Origin: Gynuella sunshinyii YC6258
GTDB taxonomy: Bacteria > Pseudomonadota > Gammaproteobacteria > Pseudomonadales > Natronospirillaceae
Length of the DNA stretch: 64,000 nucleotides
Assembly (NCBI RefSeq): GCF_000940805.1
Contig: NZ_CP007142.1
Location: forward strand, 3,200,593-3,264,592
Direction of reading: 5' to 3'
Shown here: positions 58,158-64,000 of the stretch, piece after piece
Layout of the letters: each line of letters starts with the position of its first letter
How positions within the stretch are numbered: the first letter of the stretch is position 1
Position numbers and translations under genes: made by a program
The notes under the pieces: model-generated
What the model was told of the DNA's origin: nothing
What the model saw: the letters and a program-made list of their open reading frames with translations, nothing else
The model's database searches: none

Positions 58158-60533
58158 ATGAAATTTAGTGAAAAGTGGCTGCGCGAATGGGTGAGCCCCG
58201 ACTTGAGCTCACAAGAACTGATGGATCAGATCACTATGGCTGGATTGGAAGTTGATGGATTTGAGCCGGTTGCAGGTAGCTTTGAGGGAGTGGTGGTTGG
58301 CCAGATTGTGTCAGCTGAGCAGCATCCTAATGCTGACAAGCTGAGAGTCTGCCAGGTAACGGATGGAGTTGACCAGTTTCAAGTGGTATGCGGAGCAGCT
58401 AATGCCAGAGCAGGCATTAAGGTCGCTTTTGCCAAGGTCGGAGCGGTGTTACCGGGCAACTTTAAGATTAAGAAAGCCAAGCTGCGCCAGGTTGAATCTC
58501 TTGGCATGCTATGTTCTGAAAAAGAACTGGAATTGTCAGATAACCATGACGGAATTATGGAGCTGAGTGAATCTTTGGAGCTTGGGGAATCTCTTAAGCA
58601 GGCATTAGGGTTGAATGATATTTCCATCGAAGTTGATTTGACTCCTAATCGTGCAGACTGTTTGAGTATTGCAGGTTTGGCCAGGGAAGTTGGTGCGCTC
58701 AATAATGTTAAGGTGATGGTGCCTTCAATTGGTCAGGTGGAGCCTGAGATTGATGATGAGTTTCCCATCGTGGTGGAGGATTGGGAGGGGTGCCCTCGTT
58801 ATTTGGGGCGTGTAGTTAGAGGGGTTAATATATCTGCAGAAACTCCATTATGGATGCAAGAGCGTCTACGTCGATCAGGAGTGCGCACTATTGACCCTGT
58901 GGTGGACGTTACTAACTACGTTATGTTGGAGTTGGGGCAGCCGCTGCATGGCTTTGATCTGGATGTTCTCAGAGACAAGATTATTGTCAGACAATCCAAG
59001 GCAGGCGAAGAAATCGTTTTACTGGATGGTTCAAAAGTTGAGTTATCCGATGGAACTTTGCTGATTGCAGATGCTTCCGGTCCTTTGGCGATAGCCGGGA
59101 TTATGGGAGGTGCGCACTCGGGTGTAACTGCCACCACCCAAAATGTTTTTCTGGAAGCTGCTTTTTTTGATCCTATCAGAATTGCGGGCAAGGCTCGTTC
59201 ATATGGATTGCACACTGATGCCTCTCATAGATTTGAGCGCGGGGTTGATTACAAGCTTAGTTTCCAGGCCATGGAGCGTGCCACAGAATTGCTCATAAGT
59301 ATCTGTGGTGGTCAGGCTGGTCCCGTTTCTGTTATTGAAAATATTGATTCTCTTCCAAAGAAAGAGCTTATTACTTTGCCTTTGGTGAAAGTGGAGCAGG
59401 TACTGGGGATTCAGTTACCTGATGATAATGTTGAGCAGATTTTGGTTGGCTTGGGCCTCGAGGTAATTAAAAAAGAGGGTCGGGTGTTAACTTTGAAGGC
59501 CCCCAGTTTTCGGTTTGATATTACGATTACAGAAGATCTAATTGAAGAGATTGCCAGGGTTCACGGATACAATAATATCCCGGTTACCTACCCTGTATCC
59601 GGTCTTGAAATGCCTGCCTTGAAAGAAGCGGATATCAGTCACAGAGTCATAAAAAACTCTCTCGTTTCTTTGGGGATGCAAGAAATAGTGACATACAGCT
59701 TTCTGGATAGAAAGACTCAGTCTCTGTTTGAATCAGAGCTTGAGCCGGTAGCCCTGGCAAATCCGATATCTGAAGATCTGGCAGTTATGCGAACTTCGCT
59801 AATTCCCAATCTTGTTAAAACTCTTTCTTACAATATCAACAGGCAGCAGGAACGTATCAGGTTGTTTGAAACCGGATTGAGTTTTATTAATACCAATGAT
59901 GGGTTGCTGCAAAATCAAAAGCTGGCGGGGTTGATCTATGGTGATCGATATCCAAAGAACTGGCTGGCCACTGAAGAAGTGGATTTTTATGATCTGAAGT
60001 CAATTGTTGAGACGGTATTGGCGTTGGCACCAGGAAAGCAATGTGTGTTTGAACCTGGTCAGATAGAATTTCTCCATCCAGGGCAAACAGCCTTTATTCG
60101 TTGTGATGATGATCAGATTATTGGATATCTCGGGCTCGTGCATCCTAGCATTCGTAAGACTTTAGGATTGAAAAAGGGTGTGTTTGTCTTTGAGTTGGAC
60201 ATGTCTTTCTTTAATAGTACGCGCATCCCAGAATTTTCTGAATTATCCAGGTATCCTGAAACCAGTCGTGATATTGCGGTGATCGTAAGTGATGATTTAC
60301 CTGTGGGCGAGCTGTTAAAGGCTGTCGATGAGGCAGCAGGAGACTATTTGAAAGACAAGTTTGTCTTTGATGTTTATAAAGGTAAGGGTATTGATCTACA
60401 TAGAAAAAGTGTTGCGTTAGGCTTGACCTGGCAGCATCCTTCGCGCACCCTTAACGATGAAGAGATTAACGGCTGGATGAATGCTGTTATAGACATCCTT
60501 TCAAAACGGTTTGAAGCAAAATTGAGGGGCTGA
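58158..60533 (+). CDS. pheT: phenylalanyl-tRNA synthetase beta subunit
   Basis: A 791-residue subunit: [14 protein letters not shown] start, tRNA-binding domain (~40-150), B3/B4 editing domain, B5 domain, the catalytic-like fold and C-terminal ferredoxin-like anticodon-binding domain ([18 protein letters not shown]). AAGAGT precedes the ATG. Followed at once by ihfA. Confidence 0.96.
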   Translation: MKFSEKWLREWVSPDLSSQELMDQITMAGLEVDGFEPVAGSFEGVVVGQIVSAEQHPNADKLRVCQVTDGVDQFQVVCGAANARAGIKVAFAKVGAVLPGNFKIKKAKLRQVESLGMLCSEKELELSDNHDGIMELSESLELGESLKQALGLNDISIEVDLTPNRADCLSIAGLAREVGALNNVKVMVPSIGQVEPEIDDEFPIVVEDWEGCPRYLGRVVRGVNISAETPLWMQERLRRSGVRTIDPVVDVTNYVMLELGQPLHGFDLDVLRDKIIVRQSKAGEEIVLLDGSKVELSDGTLLIADASGPLAIAGIMGGAHSGVTATTQNVFLEAAFFDPIRIAGKARSYGLHTDASHRFERGVDYKLSFQAMERATELLISICGGQAGPVSVIENIDSLPKKELITLPLVKVEQVLGIQLPDDNVEQILVGLGLEVIKKEGRVLTLKAPSFRFDITITEDLIEEIARVHGYNNIPVTYPVSGLEMPALKEADISHRVIKNSLVSLGMQEIVTYSFLDRKTQSLFESELEPVALANPISEDLAVMRTSLIPNLVKTLSYNINRQQERIRLFETGLSFINTNDGLLQNQKLAGLIYGDRYPKNWLATEEVDFYDLKSIVETVLALAPGKQCVFEPGQIEFLHPGQTAFIRCDDDQIIGYLGLVHPSIRKTLGLKKGVFVFELDMSFFNSTRIPEFSELSRYPETSRDIAVIVSDDLPVGELLKAVDEAAGDYLKDKFVFDVYKGKGIDLHRKSVALGLTWQHPSRTLNDEEINGWMNAVIDILSKRFEAKLRG

Positions 60534-60534
60534 T

Positions 60535-60837
60535 ATGGCTCTTACTAAAGCAGATATGGCAGAAAAGCTCTATGAAGAGCTTGGCTTGAATAAGCGTGAA
60601 GCCAAGGAAATGGTTGAGATGTTCTTCGAGGAAATCAGGGACTCTTTAATAGAAAATAAACAGGTTAAGCTTTCTGGTTTTGGCAATTTTGACCTGAGAG
60701 ACAAGCGTCAAAGACCAGGAAGAAACCCTAAAACCGGCGAAGAGATACCTATTTCTGCGAGGAGAGTGGTGACATTTCGACCTGGTCAAAAATTGAAGGT
60801 TAAAGTAGAAGCCTATGCTGGAAGCGAGCCAGAATGA
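60535..60837 (+). CDS. ihfA: integration host factor alpha subunit
   Basis: A 100-residue HU/IHF protein with [34 protein letters not shown] and [35 protein letters not shown] (the DNA-intercalating Pro arm). It bends DNA as a heterodimer with IHF-beta. The ATG lies one base after the pheT stop; its end overlaps the MerR gene by 23 bases. Confidence 0.97.
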   Translation: MALTKADMAEKLYEELGLNKREAKEMVEMFFEEIRDSLIENKQVKLSGFGNFDLRDKRQRPGRNPKTGEEIPISARRVVTFRPGQKLKVKVEAYAGSEPE

Positions 60838-61174
60838 CGAATTACCGGTAATTCCTGGTAAACGTTATTTTACGATCGGAGAAGTCAGTGAGCTATGTGC
60901 AGTCAAGCCTCACGTTCTGCGTTATTGGGAACAGGAGTTTCCGCAGCTGAGTCCTGTCAAAAGACGTGGCAATCGCCGGTATTATCAGCGTGAAGACGTT
61001 GTTTTAGTACGCCAGATTCGTCATTTGTTGTATGAGGATGGTTATACTATTGGTGGGGCAAGACAAAAACTGTCTAGTGAGAATGAACCCGGTTTTAATG
61101 ATAGTCATAAACTCATGCTTAAAGAAATGATCGATGAGCTTGAGCAAGTACTTGATGTTTTGAAATCGATTTAA
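60815..61174 (+). CDS. MerR-family regulator
   Basis: A 119-residue protein with a MerR winged helix ([55 protein letters not shown]). The C-terminus is a short coiled coil with no effector domain or cysteines. It is the small MerR found after ihfA in Pseudomonas and relatives; its target is not known to me. The start overlaps ihfA. Confidence 0.9.
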   Translation: MLEASQNDELPVIPGKRYFTIGEVSELCAVKPHVLRYWEQEFPQLSPVKRRGNRRYYQREDVVLVRQIRHLLYEDGYTIGGARQKLSSENEPGFNDSHKLMLKEMIDELEQVLDVLKSI

Positions 61175-61188
61175 AAATAGTAAAAAGC

Positions 61189-61216
61189 TTGTATTTTCAA
61201 ATAGTTATCGTATGAT
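61189..61216 (+). promoter_or_regulatory. promoter of tRNA-Pro
   Basis: TTGTAT and TATGAT hexamers with a 16-base spacer, 10 bases before the tRNA. GC-rich discriminator follows. Confidence 0.6.
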
Positions 61217-61226
61217 AGCGGCCTTT

Positions 61227-61303
61227 CGGGCATTAGCGCAGTCTGGTAGCGCATCGTCATGGGGTGGCGAGGGTCAGAGGTTCAAATCCTCTATGCCCGA
61301 CCA
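61227..61303 (+). tRNA. tRNA-Pro (anticodon GGG)
   Basis: A full cloverleaf: acceptor CGGGCAT/ATGCCCG, D-stem GCGC/GCGC, anticodon stem TCGTC/GGCGA with loop ATGGGGT (anticodon GGG), T-stem AGAGG/CCTCT with loop TTCAAAT, discriminator A and encoded CCA. It decodes CCC and CCU. Confidence 0.97.
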
Positions 61304-61310
61304 ATTTTAT

Positions 61311-61339
61311 AAAAAAGGACTCATATTGAGTCCTTTTTT
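61311..61339. terminator. bidirectional intrinsic terminator
   Basis: AAAAAAGGACTCA-TAT-TGAGTCCTTTTTT is a perfect 13-bp dyad with T-runs on both strands. It serves tRNA-Pro on the plus strand and the SulA-like gene on the minus strand. Confidence 0.88.
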
Positions 61340-61391
61340 ATGTCTTTAAGAATGTATCAGTAGCTTAAATTTGTTTTTACCTGTTATTTAT

Positions 61392-61748
61392 TCAGGCTAC
61401 CAGTTTAAAATTTTGCAACTGAGCTCTCTGTCTGTTTTCAAAAATTCCTTCCTGTTCTGAAACAATAAAACCTATATTGTCATTTGCTAATGCCTGCCAG
61501 GCATAGGCGAACACCTTTTCAGGTGCACAATGCACAACTCTGACTTGTTTAGGCAAAATGCCCTGTCCTAATAGCTGTATCGTGCTAATGCTGCTTTTGG
61601 GGTTAAAAACCAATAATAGCGGAGAGCAATCGAGTGCTGCCTTAATTTCTTTTCTGTATTTTTCCAGCCAATGCTGTTCATTTTCTTCCATTGGGAAGAG
61701 GCTGGCTTGCTGAAATGTATCGGTATGGCGTTTTGCTGAGGTTTTCAT
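61392..61748 (-). CDS. SulA-like SOS cell-division inhibitor
   Basis: A 118-residue protein. Its central part aligns by eye with SulA: LLLVFNPKSSISTIQLLGQGILPKQVRVVHCAPEKVFAYAWQALANDNIGFIVSEQ against the E. coli segment between WLTPQQ and VIGWLA. I chose Met61748 (MKTSAKRH), with GGAG 7 bases upstream; the upstream extension crosses LexA-type boxes and is not credible as protein. SulA blocks FtsZ assembly during the SOS response. Family assignment is moderate; SOS control is well supported by the promoter. Confidence 0.7.
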   Translation of the reverse strand: MKTSAKRHTDTFQQASLFPMEENEQHWLEKYRKEIKAALDCSPLLLVFNPKSSISTIQLLGQGILPKQVRVVHCAPEKVFAYAWQALANDNIGFIVSEQEGIFENRQRAQLQNFKLVA

Positions 61749-61775
61749 AAAACACTCCACTGATTTTTTAGTCGA

Positions 61776-61795
61776 AGCTGTTTGTATATACAGTA
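61776..61795. promoter_or_regulatory. LexA-type SOS box
   Basis: AG-CTGT-TTGTATAT-ACAG-TA fits the CTGT-N8-ACAG consensus of gammaproteobacterial LexA sites exactly, 28 bases upstream of the SulA-like start. Confidence 0.85.
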
Positions 61796-61796
61796 T

Positions 61797-61812
61797 TTGT
61801 ATAAATATACAG
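61797..61812. promoter_or_regulatory. second LexA-type box, imperfect
   Basis: TTGT-ATAAATAT-ACAG differs from CTGT-N8-ACAG in one base. It lies one base from the first box, as in tightly repressed SOS genes. Confidence 0.6.
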
Positions 61813-61899
61813 TAATAGATGTTGAATGCAATCATTTAAACCTATTTATATTTCGTTTCGTCAGAGTGTCATGTTCGATAGAATCAAAGAAATACGACA

Positions 61900-62448
61900 G
61901 TGCAAGCGATAAATATTTTGAAGGAAGCAGTTGACATAGTAGAGCAGGAGCTTCTAAGCCGAGTTTGCCAGGGTGATATGAAAGCTTTTGAGCTGCTTTA
62001 TAAGAGAGAGTCCGGCAAAGTATTTGCTTTGGCTCTGCGATTAATGGGAGTTAGAGCGGTTGCTGAAGAATTGACTCAGGAAGTGTTTGTACTCGCATGG
62101 AGGAAAATCGAACAATTTCGAGGAGAGAGCAAGTTTAGTACCTGGTTATATCGATTGACAACCAATCTGGCGCTCGACCGTTTGCGACTGAAAAAGCATG
62201 CGTTTGAAAGTAATACTACTGAGCTGGATGAAAGTCTTCCAGCTCATCATGTGGATCTCGATAACGCCAGGGACCTTGAGTCTGCTATCCAGCGACTACC
62301 AGATGGTGCCAGAGCGGTATTGGTGCTTTATGAGATTGAAGGCCATAGTCACGAATACATTGCTGAAAGTCTCGGGATTGCAACTGGCACCAGTAAAGCG
62401 CAGTTGCATCGTGCTAAGAAATTACTTAAACAATGGTTATCCGCATGA
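61900..62448 (+). CDS. ECF-type RNA polymerase sigma factor
   Basis: A 182-residue sigma-70-family protein with region 2 (FELLYKRESGKVFALALRLMG; EELTQEVFVLAWRKIEQFRGESKFSTWLYRLTTNLALDRLR) and region 4 (AIQRLPDGARAVLVLYEIEGHSHEYIAESLGIATGTSKAQLHRAKKLL), no region 3. It starts at GTG with a poor ribosome-binding site; other starts are possible. Its stop overlaps the next gene (ATGA), the usual coupling of ECF sigma and anti-sigma. Confidence 0.9.
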   Translation: MQAINILKEAVDIVEQELLSRVCQGDMKAFELLYKRESGKVFALALRLMGVRAVAEELTQEVFVLAWRKIEQFRGESKFSTWLYRLTTNLALDRLRLKKHAFESNTTELDESLPAHHVDLDNARDLESAIQRLPDGARAVLVLYEIEGHSHEYIAESLGIATGTSKAQLHRAKKLLKQWLSA

Positions 62449-62972
62449 GTGATGATATTTTCGATCTTGAAGCGGAAAAAAAACTAAAAAGGGAACTTGC
62501 CAATCTAACTGAGTCGATAGAACCACCGGATTACCTGTGGGACCGGATTCAGTCACAGTTACAGATTCCTGTCCCGTCAGATATACAGCGAGAGAGCGGG
62601 CAGAATACTCGCTGGTTGTTTTATGGTGTTGCGGCTTCTTTTGCGTTCGCTTTTTTGGCCCTGGGAGTAACTGTATGGGGACAATTCAATGCTACCTCAC
62701 TCATCCATCAGATTGCTTCTACAGATCGTGGAGGTCTGACGGCCACGTCGCAATTAGTATCGCCGATTAATCTGACTGATCGCTTTCGGCATGTAAGTCC
62801 GGAGGCGCGTGCGGTTGTCGAAGCTAATATGGAGGTCATCCAGCAGGCTCTGAATGAGATTTACGCAGCTCTTGCACAGGATCCTGATAATCATGATTTA
62901 AATGAAATATTGCAGGAAACATTGGAGCAGAAGCATAGGTTGCTCGAAACAGCAGATATGCTGAGTCTTTAG
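62445..62972 (+). CDS. candidate membrane anti-sigma factor
   Basis: A 175-residue protein with one membrane helix (~62-86), a short cytoplasmic N-terminal part (SDDIFDLEAEKKLKRELANL, IEPPDYLWDRIQSQL), and a periplasmic helical C-terminal part. There is no zinc-binding HxxxCxxC motif. Position (coupled to the sigma gene) and topology suggest an anti-sigma factor, but no family is recognised. The start MSDDIF at 62445 overlaps the sigma stop. Confidence 0.68.
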   Translation: MSDDIFDLEAEKKLKRELANLTESIEPPDYLWDRIQSQLQIPVPSDIQRESGQNTRWLFYGVAASFAFAFLALGVTVWGQFNATSLIHQIASTDRGGLTATSQLVSPINLTDRFRHVSPEARAVVEANMEVIQQALNEIYAALAQDPDNHDLNEILQETLEQKHRLLETADMLSL

Positions 62973-62981
62973 GTATTTTTA

Positions 62982-63869
62982 ATGGTCAGAACGTTTATAT
63001 ATTGTATTTTGTTTTGGTTTGGCTTTATCACTTCTTTTTCTTATGCTGATCAGGTAACTGGTTATCAAAAAGACTTTGTTTCTTCCGGGTTGGTAATCGT
63101 GCGTAACGATAGAGGATCTGTAGCGGTGACAGGTTGGGATGAGACCAGAATTTCTGTCAAAGCAGAGTCAGGGGGTGGCTCATTGGATAGTTTCATATTT
63201 AATGTGGAAACATCTGAAGCATTGATTGAAGTGCCGGTGGAAAAAGGCAAGAAACTTGGTCAGCCTACTAATCTGGTAATCATGATTCCTTCTGGCAGTC
63301 GTTTGCGGGTTCAGGGTGTCAGCAGCGACATTAATATTGCTTCAATACGTGGCGATGTGTCTGTCAAAACAGTCAGTGGTGACCTGTCTGTTTCTGATCT
63401 GTTGGCATCGTTGTTCATTGAAACGGTTGATGCAGACACCAAACTTCACCGGATACAGGGAGATGTGTCATATGAATCCATTAGTGGTGATTTGAGAGGT
63501 GATATCTCTTCTCAGTCAGTACAGCTAAAAACGGTGTCTGGAAATATAGATCTATCATTCCAAGAGGGAGGGGCGGCGATGATTTCTTCTGTATCGGGTG
63601 ACGTTTCTCTGGCTGGAGGGTTTGTCGGTTATCCAGATGTGTCAATCAAAACAGTCAGCGGTAATATTCATCTGCAATTATCCGGCGCAGTGGATACTCA
63701 GCTGAAAATTTCTGCAATAACAAACACAGATGTACGGGTCAATCTACCTCAATCTGGGTTAGCGGATCTGTCCCTTACTGCGAAGCAGTTTTCCCATAAT
63801 ATTGGCAATGGTGTGGGGAGAATTCTATTGTCTACCGTTCAAGGCGATATCTCCGTCAATGAACGGTAG
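62982..63869 (+). CDS. DUF4097-type secreted beta-repeat protein
   Basis: A 295-residue protein with a signal peptide (residues 1-22, ending SYADQ). The mature part has a repeat built on KTVSGD/SVSGDVS/KTVSGNI, typical of DUF4097 right-handed beta-helix proteins. Repeat spacing is about 20-35 residues. Located 9 bases after the anti-sigma candidate, so it is the third gene of the sigma operon. Function unknown; may be a surface or periplasmic structure in the stress regulon. Confidence 0.82.
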   Translation: MVRTFIYCILFWFGFITSFSYADQVTGYQKDFVSSGLVIVRNDRGSVAVTGWDETRISVKAESGGGSLDSFIFNVETSEALIEVPVEKGKKLGQPTNLVIMIPSGSRLRVQGVSSDINIASIRGDVSVKTVSGDLSVSDLLASLFIETVDADTKLHRIQGDVSYESISGDLRGDISSQSVQLKTVSGNIDLSFQEGGAAMISSVSGDVSLAGGFVGYPDVSIKTVSGNIHLQLSGAVDTQLKISAITNTDVRVNLPQSGLADLSLTAKQFSHNIGNGVGRILLSTVQGDISVNER

Positions 63870-63879
63870 GGGGCGATTA

Positions 63880-64000
63880 TCAAGCGATCTGTTTTCGCCT
63901 GAATAATGGTCGAGGTTCTATAGCATCAGCCTGATATGCTTCTGTTAAGCTGTTTATGCAGGTTGTTGCTGTTTCGACGGTAACTCGTTCACTCAGCTCA
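63880..64000 (-). CDS. C-terminal fragment of an unidentified minus-strand gene
   Basis: On the minus strand an open frame runs from the window edge for 39 codons to TGA at 63882-63880 and ends IEPRPLFRRKQIA. Composition looks like coding sequence and it is convergent with the DUF4097 gene, but the fragment is too short for assignment. Confidence 0.4.
   Translation of the reverse strand, partial: ELSERVTVETATTCINSLTEAYQADAIEPRPLFRRKQIA

Noticed and set aside
61855-61899. ECF-type autoregulatory promoter before the sigma gene
   Set aside because: An ACCT ... CGTC pair can be picked out, but these motifs are too short to trust without a second example.

Overview
The window is a chromosomal stretch of a gammaproteobacterium. 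Evidence: the thrS-infC-rpmI-rplT-pheS-pheT-ihfA-merR block, a Pseudomonas-type polar-flagellum chemotaxis operon (cheY-cheZ-cheA-cheB-motC-motD-parC-parP-cheW-DUF2802), a FabY-type fatty-acid initiation enzyme, TamA/TamB, MlaA, and the prmB-aroC neighbourhood. Moderate GC and some intergenic AT-rich stretches would fit a marine Oceanospirillales-like bacterium (Saccharospirillum/Gynuella/Reinekea type). That genus-level guess is weak and comes from gene content only. No IS element, prophage, integrase or CRISPR array is visible.

Layout. 1-3.4 kb: the end of an outer-membrane barrel gene, an Mpo1-like membrane protein, a TetR regulator, and an IclR/KdgR-type regulator with KduD (hexuronate catabolism). 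3.5-10.7 kb: tamA-tamB on the minus strand. 11-16.4 kb: a YqhA-type membrane protein, a universal stress protein, a hypothetical gene, a 1-kb AT-rich gap, then a heparanase-like GH79 hydrolase and a VanY-like peptidase. 16.7-26 kb: the chemotaxis operon; it contains an unidentified 89-codon ORF between parC and parP and a perfect (Pro-Glu)15 microsatellite in parP. 26-31 kb: mlaA, a PilZ gene, a response regulator/PP2C plus STAS pair, gpsA, DUF4389 and sixA. 31-35 kb: hydrolase, DUF4892, prmB, aroC. 34.9-38.1 kb: an alkyltransferase-like protein, a MaoC dehydratase, DUF2914, a CDF transporter and TrmH. 38.2-45.5 kb: fabY with a divergent GlxA-type AraC regulator, DUF2069-wrbA-arsC-like, a BrkB-type protein, a Maa-type acetyltransferase and a fatty-acid desaturase. 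46-51.3 kb: a DUF4266/DUF3570 pair and a DUF1501/DUF1800-like pair. 51.7-53.3 kb: an exonuclease, BolA and a UPF0149 protein. 53.4-61.3 kb: tRNA-Arg, the translation/aminoacyl-tRNA synthetase/IHF block and tRNA-Pro. 61.4-64 kb: a SulA-like gene under two LexA-type boxes, then an ECF sigma / membrane anti-sigma candidate / DUF4097 operon, and the tail of a minus-strand gene at the edge.

How the genes fit together. The che-mot-par operon supplies the flagellar signalling kinase, adaptor, phosphatase, second stator and polar-localisation proteins. The fabY/desaturase/MlaA/Tam genes concern membrane lipids and outer-membrane assembly. KduD/KdgR and the GH79 enzyme hint at use of uronate-containing polysaccharides, although these two loci are 10 kb apart and not evidently co-regulated. 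The most unusual items are the extra ORF between parC and parP, the start-codon tandem duplication in the exonuclease gene, the CTG start of infC, the LexA-boxed SulA-like gene and the heparanase-like hydrolase.
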